A DNA stretch of 64,000 nucleotides from CAZUQP01 sp964622455 (lineage in GTDB: Bacteria; Pseudomonadota; Gammaproteobacteria; DSM-16500), in the NCBI GenBank assembly GCA_964622455.1, contig CAZUQP010000022.1, positions 1-64,000 on the forward strand, given 5' to 3'. The position numbers and the translations under genes were made by a program. The notes below the pieces were generated by a model. The model worked only from the letters and a program-made list of their open reading frames with translations, was not told where the DNA came from and did not search any database. Of this stretch, positions 52,102 through 60,814 are shown in pieces. Numbering within the stretch: position 1 is the stretch's first letter; each line of letters begins with the position of its first letter.

Positions 52102-54357
52102 CTAACTTTGCTTTTCCCCTTTTTCTTTATAAATATCTTCACCGGCCAATGCTTGCGGATGCGGTTCACTTGTGCCGCCCGTATGCGGTTTTTTATGGTG
52201 ATGATGTTTAGAATATCGTTTGTGATGACGACGGTGTTTGGCGGGATGCCGTGATTTGCGATCAGCCGTTTCATTCGAAGGCGTTGTTGCTGCAGGGGAT
52301 TGTTCTTCTTTCTTGAGAACAGGTGTCTCAAGCGGCATCGGCAGCGTTGGAGTTGTTACAGTAGGGAATGTCCGGATTTCTGCTGTTTGTTTAACAGGAT
52401 GCTCCGTCGGTTCAGTATGAATAACAGAGCTTATATTTTTTTGCTGTTCATGAGAATCGTGTTTTTGTGAATCTGCGTGCTCCTCAGCAGGTCTTTGTTG
52501 CCTTTGATGATCTTCTTGACCATGACGATAATGTTTTTTATGTCCGCTGCGGCCTTTATGATGATGACGGGGTCTGCCTCTGTGCGCTGCTCCACTGCGA
52601 TGTCTAGCAGGATATTCACTTTTTATCGAAGGTTTTTGCTGATCAGCGTTACCATCAGTTTCTTTTTTGATTAAATAATTAAATAATCGTTTTAATAATC
52701 CGCCTTCGTTTGCTGGTTTATTTTGAGGCGGCGGAGTGGGTGTCGGCTGTTCAATCAGCATGCTTTTTATGGCAGGTTCTTGATGGGTTCGAACAGGTGT
52801 TTGGCTGGTAGTGGTAGATTCCACTTCTGGTTTAATCGCAAGTTTATAGCTAATTACTTTTTCATCTTTTTCTGACAGATCAGACAAACGAATACGCTCG
52901 ACTTCATAGTGCGGTGTCATGAAGTGCGGATTGGGAACGATGATGACGGCTACTTTTTGACGTTCTTCAATGCCCATAATGGCTTGCCGTTTTTCATTCA
53001 ATAAAAAGGTGGCTATTTCAATTGGTAAAACGGCTCGAACCTGCGCTGTATTTTCTTTTAAAGCGTGCTCTTCAATAATTCGAATAATCGATAACCCTAA
53101 GGATTCAATGCCACGAATAGTCCCTTGGCCTAAGCAGCGCGGACAACTGATTTGACTAGATTCGCCTAAAGAAGGCCGTAAACGTTGACGCGACATTTCA
53201 AGCAAACCAAAACGGGAAATACGGCCTATTTGTACGCGCGCTCTATCCAGAGATAAAGCATTTCTAAGACGTTCTTCAACTTCTCGTTGATTACGTGCCG
53301 ATGTCATATCAATAAAATCGATCACGATTAATCCGCCTAAATCACGTAAACGCAATTGACGAGCAATTTCATCTGCTGCCTCTGTATTGTTTGTCAGAGC
53401 CGTTTCTTCAATATCGCCGCCTTTAGTCGCGCGCGCTGAATTGATATCAATGGAAACCAGTGCTTCTGTATGATCAATGACAATAGAACCGCCAGAAGGT
53501 AAGCGTACTTCACGTTGAAAGGCCGATTCTATTTGGCTTTCAATTTGAAATCGGGTGAATAAAGGTGTTGGATCTTTGTAAAGTTTGACACGATGAATAA
53601 AGTCAGGCCGCACTAATTTAATGTGGTTGACGATTTCTTCATAGACATCAGGATGGTCAATTAAAACTTCATCAATGTCTTTACGCAAATAATCACGAAC
53701 AGCGCGAATAACAGTGTTACTTTCTTGGTAAATTAAAAAGGAAGCAGGGCGGTTTTCAGTGACTTGTTTGATGGCTTGCCAGTGTCTCAATAAAATATCT
53801 AAATCCCATTGCAATTCTTCAAAACTTTTACCGCTGCCCGCGGTACGTACAATGACACCCATGCCCTCCGGCAGATTGAGCGCAGCTAAATTTTCACGTA
53901 AATCGGAGCGTTCATCACCGTCAATCCGTCTTGAAATGCCGCCCGCACGAGGATTATTGGGCATGAGAACGAGGTAAGATCCGGGTAAAGAGATAAAGGT
54001 TGTTAAAGCAGCGCCTTTATTGCCGCGCTCTTCTTTATCAATTTGAACAATGAGTTCTTGGCCTTCTTCCAACACTTCATTAATGGTTGGACGTTTGCCG
54101 GCATCTGCGTAGCCCGTTTTAAAGCAAGAACGCGCCACTTCTTTCAAAGGCAAGAAGCCATGGCGTTCTTCACCGTAATCCACAAAAGCGGCTTCGAGGC
54201 TCGGTTCAATCCGAGTGACTCGTCCTTTATAAATATTCGATTGTTTTTGTTCTCGAGCGGATAATTCAATAATGAGATCGTAAAGATGTTGACCACTCGC
54301 TAAAGCAATTCGCAACTCTTCATTTTTATGAGTTGCGTTAATAAGCATTCTTTTCAT
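52102..54357 (-). CDS. rne: Ribonuclease E
   Basis: Essential endonuclease of mRNA decay and of rRNA/tRNA maturation, core of the degradosome. 751 residues. S1 domain at about 35-125 (QSNIYKGRVTRIEPSLEAAF), 5' sensor, DNase I-like catalytic domain with the Mg-binding Asp in LIVIDFIDM and the Zn-link CPRCLGQG. After about residue 500 comes a disordered tail rich in Pro, Gln, His, Arg and Lys (RHRSGAAHRGRPRHHHKGR), shorter than in E. coli (1061 residues). Divergent from rluC as in E. coli. A 335-base leader is predicted. Confidence 0.96.
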   Translation of the reverse strand: MKRMLINATHKNEELRIALASGQHLYDLIIELSAREQKQSNIYKGRVTRIEPSLEAAFVDYGEERHGFLPLKEVARSCFKTGYADAGKRPTINEVLEEGQELIVQIDKEERGNKGAALTTFISLPGSYLVLMPNNPRAGGISRRIDGDERSDLRENLAALNLPEGMGVIVRTAGSGKSFEELQWDLDILLRHWQAIKQVTENRPASFLIYQESNTVIRAVRDYLRKDIDEVLIDHPDVYEEIVNHIKLVRPDFIHRVKLYKDPTPLFTRFQIESQIESAFQREVRLPSGGSIVIDHTEALVSIDINSARATKGGDIEETALTNNTEAADEIARQLRLRDLGGLIVIDFIDMTSARNQREVEERLRNALSLDRARVQIGRISRFGLLEMSRQRLRPSLGESSQISCPRCLGQGTIRGIESLGLSIIRIIEEHALKENTAQVRAVLPIEIATFLLNEKRQAIMGIEERQKVAVIIVPNPHFMTPHYEVERIRLSDLSEKDEKVISYKLAIKPEVESTTTSQTPVRTHQEPAIKSMLIEQPTPTPPPQNKPANEGGLLKRLFNYLIKKETDGNADQQKPSIKSEYPARHRSGAAHRGRPRHHHKGRSGHKKHYRHGQEDHQRQQRPAEEHADSQKHDSHEQQKNISSVIHTEPTEHPVKQTAEIRTFPTVTTPTLPMPLETPVLKKEEQSPAATTPSNETADRKSRHPAKHRRHHKRYSKHHHHKKPHTGGTSEPHPQALAGEDIYKEKGEKQS

Positions 54358-54692
54358 AACTACCTTTTTGATTGAGGCGTTCCGGCACTGAAGATGTGAT
54401 GTATGCAGATTTTACTAGATTAGCGAAAGGATAGTTCGAGTGATTCACTATGGCGAATGCAATATATTACGTTCAAGTCTGTTTTAGACAAACTAAGCAT
54501 GTGCTTTTATTTTATGATGCTTTAGTGAGTCCAAACTTCCATCTTACATCTTCTAATTGGGCTAATTCGCCTTACTGGGTTGTTTACACAACCACAATCA
54601 AATTTTTGCTCTACTCTTAATCCTATACAGCTACATCTCATCCCTACGGTTTACGCGCAAGTTAACAAACTGTTAAATATTTCGTTAGTATT
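54358..54692 (-). promoter_or_regulatory. Long 5' leader of rne
   Basis: No gene is visible in this gap. From the predicted start near 54692 to the ATG, the rne transcript would carry about 335 untranslated bases. A perfect 6-bp hairpin with a GUAA tetraloop (GGTTGT/ACAACC, at 54579-54594) lies in it. In E. coli a 361-base rne leader mediates feedback cleavage by RNase E, so a similar device is likely; the sequence itself proves only the length and the hairpin. Confidence 0.45.
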
Positions 54693-54698
54693 GGCCGC

Positions 54699-54727
54699 AA
54701 TATACCAGTATTTTAGCGCCATATCAA
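54699..54727 (-). promoter_or_regulatory. Predicted promoter of rne
   Basis: Minus strand: TTGATA (54722-54727), 17-base spacer, TATATT (54699-54704). Both hexamers match five of six consensus bases except one, with ideal spacing. Confidence 0.55.
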
Positions 54728-54792
54728 TTATGATTATATCTTGTTTCACATTCGATTAAGCTTCTCAATAGTATTATAACAACAGGATTTTT

Positions 54793-55749
54793 ATGGAGAA
54801 ATCGTCTTTTAAAACCGCTCATTACCTGACCATTGAACCTGATTTTGCCGGGCAGCGGATTGATAATTTTTTACTGACGTATTTAAAAAGCATGCCAAAA
54901 ACCCGAATTTACCGGCTTTTGCGTAAAGGAGAAGTGAGGGTCAATAAAAAACGGATACAGCCCAGTTATCGACTGCAGGCGGGCGACCATATCCGCATTC
55001 CTCCTATGCAATTAAGTGAACAAAAGAGCCCGGCCAAACCTAGTCTCTCATTGAAAGCGCTTCTATCGAACAGGATTTTATATGAGGACAAACATCTTCT
55101 GATTATCAATAAGCCTTCAGGGGTTCCCGTGCATGGGGGCACTCAAGTGAATATAGGCATCATAGAAGCATTGCGTTCAATGTACCCTGAATTACCGCAT
55201 CTTGAGTTAGCCCATAGGCTGGATTCCGATACTTCCGGCTGTTTGGTGCTGGCTAAAAAACGCAGCATATTGAGAGAATTACATGGGTTATTGCGTGAAG
55301 GGAAGGTTCATAAAGTCTATCTTGCTTTAACAAAAGGGCATTGGAAAACATCGGAATTGACGGTTGATGTATCCTTACAAAAACATTATTTACAAGGCGG
55401 TGAACGGATGGTCAAAGTAGATCGTGAAGGAAAATCTTCTTTAACCGTATTTCATCCTGTTGAAACATTTCAAGAGGCGATGTTAGTTGAAGCAACGTTA
55501 CATACCGGTCGGACTCATCAAATTCGCGTGCATGCAGCCTATAAAAAGCATCCGATTGCCGGTGATCCAAAATATGGGGACAAAGAATTTAATAAAAAAA
55601 TGCGAGAGCTTGGTTTGTCCCGCTTATTTTTACATGCAAAAACGATTGAGTTTGAGTTGCCATCGACTGAGCAAACCATCAAAGTAACCGCACCCTTAGA
55701 TGAGGAGTTAATGGATACCCTCTCTAGGATGCGTTCTTTATCGTGTTAG
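54793..55749 (+). CDS. rluC: 23S rRNA pseudouridine synthase C
   Basis: Makes pseudouridines 955, 2504 and 2580 of 23S rRNA. 318 residues: N-terminal S4 domain (RIDNFLLTYLKSMPKTRIYR, LLRKGEVRVNKKRIQPSYRL), catalytic domain with LELAHRLDSDTSGCLVLAKK (essential Asp), TGRTHQIRVHAAYKKHPIAG and GDPKYGDKEFN. Divergent from rne, as in E. coli. Its last four bases overlap the convergent U-box-like gene. Confidence 0.96.
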   Translation: MEKSSFKTAHYLTIEPDFAGQRIDNFLLTYLKSMPKTRIYRLLRKGEVRVNKKRIQPSYRLQAGDHIRIPPMQLSEQKSPAKPSLSLKALLSNRILYEDKHLLIINKPSGVPVHGGTQVNIGIIEALRSMYPELPHLELAHRLDSDTSGCLVLAKKRSILRELHGLLREGKVHKVYLALTKGHWKTSELTVDVSLQKHYLQGGERMVKVDREGKSSLTVFHPVETFQEAMLVEATLHTGRTHQIRVHAAYKKHPIAGDPKYGDKEFNKKMRELGLSRLFLHAKTIEFELPSTEQTIKVTAPLDEELMDTLSRMRSLSC

Positions 55750-56918
55750 CCTTGTTTTTTGGGAGAAGCGGCAGATGATGGTGATTTGGGTGATCTAGCC
55801 TCGTCTTTTTTCTCTCCAGAAGAAGAAAATAAAGGATAAGAAGCGTTAGGCGGACTATTGGGATTTAACAAAGGTGTTTGTTCATCATCCCTATCCCTGC
55901 TGCTTGTAGGGGATCCAGAACCTAAACTTTGTTGTATACGGAGATTGCTAAGCTCAATTCCTTCCTCTGATTCTGGTTCTAGTTTTTTTTCATCAGCGGG
56001 TATAGCTTGATAATCAAATTCCACATCATGTTCATTGCCTTTTTCGTCTTCAATGCGAATTGAAGGACAAAGAACTAAAGGGATATAGTCTCTGTACTGT
56101 TGTGGGTCGATATTCTCGATATTCCTTGGAGTGGCGCGGCGGTAACCGATGAACCCGCCGATAAGGGTTCCTCCCACTAAACTGCCAGAAATAAGCGCAT
56201 TAGTCGCTGCTACTGCTTCTACCCCTGCTACACTTAATAACAACAAACCCCCGTATCCTACTATTACAAATCCAAGCGCAGATCCCACGAAAGATCCTGA
56301 CAACACTGACAACACCGTACTAGAAAGTAGTGTTTCTAGTATTCTCTTCCCTCTTCCTGGATGCTCGAGTAGATTCAAGGTGTTTAAAGCGGCCTTCAAT
56401 ATATTTAACTCTCTTTTCTTATATTCAGCTCCTGTCGCAGGGTCAGTATTTTTCCCTTCTTTTACTATCCATCCGAGAAGGGTAGATGGATCATATTGAG
56501 CGCCATGGGTAGAGCAAATAACTTGTTCGGGAAGAGGTGTTTTAAAGATAGGGTCTTCGTAGCATATGCCGCTGTCTTCAATACCTTCAATATCTTTTAC
56601 ATTTTCTGTTTTAGCATTTGTAGGAAAATGTTTGGTTAATTTAATCAAAGCGATATATACTTTTCCGTAAAATGCGTGTGCATTATCATCATTCTTAAAA
56701 AGATTTTGCAGCTCAGTACGAATTTTTCCAGTATGTTCTGTAACATCATCCCCTTTTGCTTCTCTTAACAAGTTAAGTTGATTTTGTAGAGACGAAAGGT
56801 CGTTGCGCTGTCGACCGGCATCTATCACATTATCTAATGCCTCTATGACTTCGCTTAAACCTTGCTTATTGTTGATGGAAATTTTTACTTCTGGCTGAGG
56901 GTCTCGGGGGCTGCTCAT
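55746..56918 (-). CDS. U-box-like protein with membrane segments (putative E3 ligase effector)
   Basis: 390 residues from the ATG at 56918, which has GAGGAA six bases upstream (an ATG at 56942 is less likely). Residues about 119-182 resemble a U-box: CYEDPIFKTP, VICSTHGAQYDPSTLLGWIV, TDPATGAEYKKRELNILKAA, which keep the pattern C-x-x-DPI...G-x-x-YD-x-x-x-L-x-x-W...DP-x-TG...L. Two hydrophobic Gly-rich segments (about 201-232 and 236-260) follow, then a soluble part and an acidic, Ser/Pro-rich tail. U-boxes recruit ubiquitin E2 enzymes in eukaryotes, and Legionella LubX uses them as an effector. Function here is inferred from the motif only. Confidence 0.75.
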   Translation of the reverse strand: MSSPRDPQPEVKISINNKQGLSEVIEALDNVIDAGRQRNDLSSLQNQLNLLREAKGDDVTEHTGKIRTELQNLFKNDDNAHAFYGKVYIALIKLTKHFPTNAKTENVKDIEGIEDSGICYEDPIFKTPLPEQVICSTHGAQYDPSTLLGWIVKEGKNTDPATGAEYKKRELNILKAALNTLNLLEHPGRGKRILETLLSSTVLSVLSGSFVGSALGFVIVGYGGLLLLSVAGVEAVAATNALISGSLVGGTLIGGFIGYRRATPRNIENIDPQQYRDYIPLVLCPSIRIEDEKGNEHDVEFDYQAIPADEKKLEPESEEGIELSNLRIQQSLGSGSPTSSRDRDDEQTPLLNPNSPPNASYPLFSSSGEKKDEARSPKSPSSAASPKKQG

Positions 56919-57069
56919 ATCAGGTTCCTCGCAAGAGTGCATTCTTACTGTTTAATTTTAGCACGTATTGCCCATTGCTGCTGTGGGTTATTTAACTCTG
57001 TTTATTCAATAAATTACGAGGAACAAAGCAGGCGAGTTTTGATGCGCGGGACGAATTTTATGATATCAA

Positions 57070-57099
57070 TTGACACCCCCACGAGCATCCGCATACAAT
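57070..57099 (+). promoter_or_regulatory. Strong predicted promoter directly before yceD
   Basis: TTGACA (57070-57075, perfect), 18-base spacer, TACAAT (57094-57099). The start of transcription would fall at about 57105-57107, only three to five bases before the yceD ATG at 57110, so the mRNA would be essentially leaderless. Confidence 0.6.
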
Positions 57100-57109
57100 C
57101 CCTGCCGCT

Positions 57110-57637
57110 ATGTCTAAAGACCATCTACCACTGAAAGTTGACCCTTACCGTTTTGCGGACAATGGTATCCGCTTAGACGGTGTTCTGTGGGTCAAAGAAA
57201 TGCAGCGTTTTAGTGCGAGCTTAAGCGATGACTCAGGGGAAGTCAGCGTGCAGATGGCGTTTGAAATAGATGAGCAAGGCATCCGGTATCTTAAAGGGCA
57301 TTTGGCGGCTCTAGTGATGTTGCAATGCCAGCGTTGCTTAGACCCTTTTAAACATGAGATAATAAGCAACTTTCTGTTAGGCATTGTGCATACAACAGAA
57401 GAAGCAGAAGAATTGCCAAACCGCTATGATCCGCTGATTGTGGTAGACGATACGCTTATTTTAAGAGATATGATTGAAGAAGAGCTGATTATCAGCTTGC
57501 CGATTGTGGCAATGCATCATACTAAAGATTGTAATGCAGAAAAGCTGCGTGATTTAGATGCTCATCGCAATTCTGTAATAGAAAGAGAAAACCCATTTAA
57601 AGTGATTGAATTATTGCGTAAAAAGCGCATTAAATAG
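57110..57637 (+). CDS. yceD: YceD (DUF177) family protein
   Basis: 175-residue conserved protein, in plants and bacteria linked to 23S rRNA accumulation. Family features: HLPLKVDPYRFADNGIRLDG at the N-terminus, the LQCQRCLDPF cysteine pair, and DPLIVVDDTLILRDMIEEEL with LIISLPIVAMH at the end. First gene of the classic yceD-rpmF-plsX-fab operon. No ribosome site precedes the ATG, which fits the predicted leaderless start. Confidence 0.93.
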   Translation: MSKDHLPLKVDPYRFADNGIRLDGVLWVKEMQRFSASLSDDSGEVSVQMAFEIDEQGIRYLKGHLAALVMLQCQRCLDPFKHEIISNFLLGIVHTTEEAEELPNRYDPLIVVDDTLILRDMIEEELIISLPIVAMHHTKDCNAEKLRDLDAHRNSVIERENPFKVIELLRKKRIK

Positions 57638-57652
57638 TGAGGAGTTAAACTC

Positions 57653-57853
57653 ATGGCAGTACAAAAAAGTCGTAAAACCCGTTCAAAGCGCGGCATGCGT
57701 CGTGCCCATTCTGCATTAAGTGCATCTGCACTGTCTATTGATGCTGCAACCGGTGAAACACATCGCAGACATCATGTTAGTCCTGATGGTTATTACAAAG
57801 GTCGTCAAGTGATTGTTACTTCTTTCGTTGAAGAAGAAAACGACGAAGAGTAA
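57653..57853 (+). CDS. rpmF: 50S ribosomal protein L32
   Basis: 66 residues: MAVQKSRKTRSKRGMRRAHS, then the HRRHHVSPDGYYKGRQVI segment and an acidic tail. This is the cysteine-free form of L32, without a zinc ribbon. Follows yceD by 15 bases with a GAGGAG-like ribosome site and precedes plsX by six bases. Confidence 0.98.
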   Translation: MAVQKSRKTRSKRGMRRAHSALSASALSIDAATGETHRRHHVSPDGYYKGRQVIVTSFVEEENDEE

Positions 57854-57859
57854 CCACCT

Positions 57860-58894
57860 TTGAAAAATATCACCATTGCAGTGGATGCTATGGGAGGGGA
57901 TCATGGCCCTCCTGTGGTGGTGCCTGCGTGTTTGCAGGTCTTAAAAAAGTATCCTGCGTTACATCTTATTTTAGTCGGTGATCATGAAGTGCTGCAGCAG
58001 ACACTGCAAACACATCATGCGCTGCCCTCAGAAAGATTGATCATTCAACACGCTTCTCAACAGATTGAAATGGATGAATCACCAGCGCACGCATTGCGCT
58101 CGAAAAAAGATTCTTCCATGCGTGTTTCAATTAACCTAGTGAAAGAAGGTAAAGCCGATGCTTGTGTCAGTGCGGGTAATACGGGCGCCCTCATGGCAAC
58201 TGCACGTTTTGTATTAAAAACATTGCCTGGCATTGATCGTCCCGCGATTATTTCTACTTTTCCAACGATGTCTCCAGAAAAAAATATGCGTATGCTGGAT
58301 TTGGGTGCGAATGTAGATTCAAGTCCTGAACATTTATTTCAATTTGCAGTGATGGGTTCCGTACTTGCTAAAGCGGTTGATAATATTGAAAACCCCAAGG
58401 TGTGTTTACTGAATATTGGTCATGAAGATATTAAAGGAAATGAGTTAGTCAAAGAAGCAGCGCAATTATTATCAGCATCTCGCGCTGTTAATTATGCAGG
58501 TTATATTGAAGGCGATAAAATTTATAAAGGCGATGTTGATGTTGTTGTTTGTGATGGCTTTGTCGGTAATGTTGCTTTAAAAGCCAGTGAAGGTGTCGCC
58601 ATTCTGATTCGCTATTTATTAAAAGAAGGATTTGGCCGTAATTGGCTGACAAAGTTAGCGGCATTTATTTCAATGTCAGTTTTAAAATCATTTGTAAAGC
58701 GCATTGATCCTGATCGATATAACGGTGCTTGTTTTATTGGGTTGCCTGCAATTGTGATTAAAAGTCATGGCGGAGCAAAGCGTGATGCTTTTGCGTATGC
58801 CATTGAAGAAGCAGTTATTCAAGCTGAAAAAAATATTCCAGAATTAATTAGCGCGGAAGTTGCGCGTTTGTTAACGCAAAATCCAGAAGGGTGA
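57860..58894 (+). CDS. plsX: Phosphate acyltransferase PlsX
   Basis: Converts acyl-ACP to acyl-phosphate, the first step of phospholipid synthesis by the PlsX/PlsY route. 344 residues starting ITIAVDAMGGDHGP, with the family segments SVSAGNTGALMATARFVLKT-type (CVSAGNTGALMATARF) and VVVCDGFVGNVALKASEG. The start codon is TTG at 57860, six bases after rpmF; no ATG fits the conserved N-terminus. Upstream of fabH as usual. Confidence 0.97.
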   Translation: MKNITIAVDAMGGDHGPPVVVPACLQVLKKYPALHLILVGDHEVLQQTLQTHHALPSERLIIQHASQQIEMDESPAHALRSKKDSSMRVSINLVKEGKADACVSAGNTGALMATARFVLKTLPGIDRPAIISTFPTMSPEKNMRMLDLGANVDSSPEHLFQFAVMGSVLAKAVDNIENPKVCLLNIGHEDIKGNELVKEAAQLLSASRAVNYAGYIEGDKIYKGDVDVVVCDGFVGNVALKASEGVAILIRYLLKEGFGRNWLTKLAAFISMSVLKSFVKRIDPDRYNGACFIGLPAIVIKSHGGAKRDAFAYAIEEAVIQAEKNIPELISAEVARLLTQNPEG

Positions 58895-58900
58895 TTTCAG

Positions 58901-59866
58901 ATGACATATTCACGCATTATGGGTACAGGCAGTTATTTACCCGAAAAAATTCTAACGAATTTTGATTTAGAAAAAATTGTAGATACGACAGATCAATGGA
59001 TTGTAGAGCGCACCGGTATTCATAGCCGCCATATTGCAGCCGAACATGAAACAGCGCTGACGATGGCAGAAAAAGCAGCGCGAGAAGCAATGGCCGCTGC
59101 AAATATTACGCCGGCGGATATCGGGATGATTATTATAGCAACCACAACACCTGAAAAAATGTTTCCAAGTACCGCGTGTTTGTTACAACAAAAATTAGGT
59201 ATTGCAGGATGCGCTGCATTTGATTTGAATTCAACGGCGTGTGCTGGCTTTGTGTATGGTTTAAGTATTGCGGATCAATTTATTCGTAATGGTGCTGTGA
59301 AATATGCATTAGTGATTGGCAGTGAAGTCATGTCAAGAATTTTAGATTGGAGTGACCGCACCACTTGCGTATTGTTTGGTGATGGCGCGGGAGCCGTGGT
59401 GTTGGGCGCTACTGAAACACCCGGCGTATTATCCACCCATTTACATGCAGATGGCACGCATAAAGACGTATTATCGTTGGATGTGAGTATCGGGAAGCCA
59501 ATGGATGTAGAAAAGGCACTGTACGTGCAGATGACGGGCAATCAATTATTTAAATTAGCGGTCAATATTTTAGGTGATTTATTTGATGAAACGTTAGCAG
59601 CTAATGGATTAGATAAATCTGCTGTTGATTGGCTGGTGCCGCATCAAGCCAATATTCGGATTATTCAGTTAATGGCAAAAAAATTGGCTTTACCTGTTGA
59701 TCGTGTTGTCGTGACATTGGATAAGCAAGGCAATACATCCAGCGCTTCAATTCCTCTTGCTTTAGATAACGCAGTGCGCGATGGCAGAATTAAACGTGGA
59801 GATCTGTTGTTATTTGAAGGATTTGGTGGCGGCCTTGCGTGGGGTTCTGCGCTAATTAAATTTTAG
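58901..59866 (+). CDS. fabH: 3-oxoacyl-ACP synthase III
   Basis: KAS III, which condenses acetyl-CoA with malonyl-ACP to start fatty-acid synthesis. 321 residues, beginning SRIMGTGSYLPEKILTNFDL. Catalytic triad intact: Cys in STACAGFVYG (about residue 112), His in VPHQANIRI and Asn in GNTSSASIPLAL. The ending GFGGGLAWGSALIKF is typical. Six bases after plsX. Confidence 0.98.
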   Translation: MTYSRIMGTGSYLPEKILTNFDLEKIVDTTDQWIVERTGIHSRHIAAEHETALTMAEKAAREAMAAANITPADIGMIIIATTTPEKMFPSTACLLQQKLGIAGCAAFDLNSTACAGFVYGLSIADQFIRNGAVKYALVIGSEVMSRILDWSDRTTCVLFGDGAGAVVLGATETPGVLSTHLHADGTHKDVLSLDVSIGKPMDVEKALYVQMTGNQLFKLAVNILGDLFDETLAANGLDKSAVDWLVPHQANIRIIQLMAKKLALPVDRVVVTLDKQGNTSSASIPLALDNAVRDGRIKRGDLLLFEGFGGGLAWGSALIKF

Positions 59867-59878
59867 AGGTAGTGGGCG

Positions 59879-60814
59879 GTGAAATCACTCGGATTGGTTT
59901 TTCCAGGGCAGGGATCACAATCGGTCGGCATGCTGAGAGATATCGCAAAAGAATTTTCTGAGGTGAATGAAACTTTTGCTGAAGCGTCTTTCGTGCTGGA
60001 TTATGATTTGTGGCAATTAATTCAGGGAGGCCCCGAAGAAGAATTAAATAAAACAATTCATGCACAACCCGCTTTATTAACCGCATCTTATGCTATTTGG
60101 CGAATTTTAGAAAAAAAGAAAATCATACCGATATTATTAGCAGGCCATAGTTTAGGAGAATATTCAGCGTTGGTGTGTGCCAATGCATTCACATTTACTG
60201 ATGCTGTGCGATTGGTTGCTCTACGCGGGCAATATATGCAGGCGGCCGTGCCCATGGGCCAGGGCGCACTTGCTGCCATTATTGGTTTAGAGGATGAAGT
60301 TGTTCAATCACTTTGTGAAAAAGCGGCTGTTAATGAAGTGGTTGCTCCCGCCAATTTTAACAGTCCCAAGCAAGTGGTGATTGCAGGACATTTGCCGGCT
60401 GTTTTGCGTGTGATGACACTCGCAAAAGAAGCAGGTGCGACATTAGTTAAGCAATTATCGGTGAGTGTGCCTTCGCACTGCAGCTTGATGAAACCGGCTG
60501 CAAAAGAATTGGCAGCGCTTTTAGCAGAAATCTCTATCAAAAAACCAACGATACCGGTGATGAATAATGTGGATGTTAAAATTTATACCGATGAAAATAG
60601 TATTCGGGATGGATTAGTGCGCCAATTATTTATGCCGGTACGTTGGGTTGAAATTATTCGTGCCTTTGAAAAAAGAGGGATTCATTCTATTATTGAATGC
60701 GGGCCCGGCAAAGTTTTAAGCGGTTTGAATAAACGTATTGTTTCTGATGTATCACTTGCTAATACAGCTGATATGACTAATTTAAAAATGCTTTTGAGTG
60801 AGGGTTCTTTATGA
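59879..60814 (+). CDS. fabD: Malonyl-CoA:ACP transacylase
   Basis: Transfers malonyl from CoA to ACP. 311 residues from a GTG start with GAGG upstream. FPGQGSQSVGML at the start, active Ser in AGHSLGEYSALVCA, the QYMQAAVPMGQGALAAIIGL segment, SVPSHCSLMKPA with the active His, and IIECGPGKVLSGLNKRI. Its TGA overlaps the fabG ATG. Confidence 0.98.
   Translation: MKSLGLVFPGQGSQSVGMLRDIAKEFSEVNETFAEASFVLDYDLWQLIQGGPEEELNKTIHAQPALLTASYAIWRILEKKKIIPILLAGHSLGEYSALVCANAFTFTDAVRLVALRGQYMQAAVPMGQGALAAIIGLEDEVVQSLCEKAAVNEVVAPANFNSPKQVVIAGHLPAVLRVMTLAKEAGATLVKQLSVSVPSHCSLMKPAAKELAALLAEISIKKPTIPVMNNVDVKIYTDENSIRDGLVRQLFMPVRWVEIIRAFEKRGIHSIIECGPGKVLSGLNKRIVSDVSLANTADMTNLKMLLSEGSL

Noticed and set aside
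56149..56499. 116-codon plus-strand open frame opposite the U-box-like gene
   Set aside because: Low-complexity Pro/Thr/Ser sequence explained by the Gly/Ala-rich coding strand beneath it.
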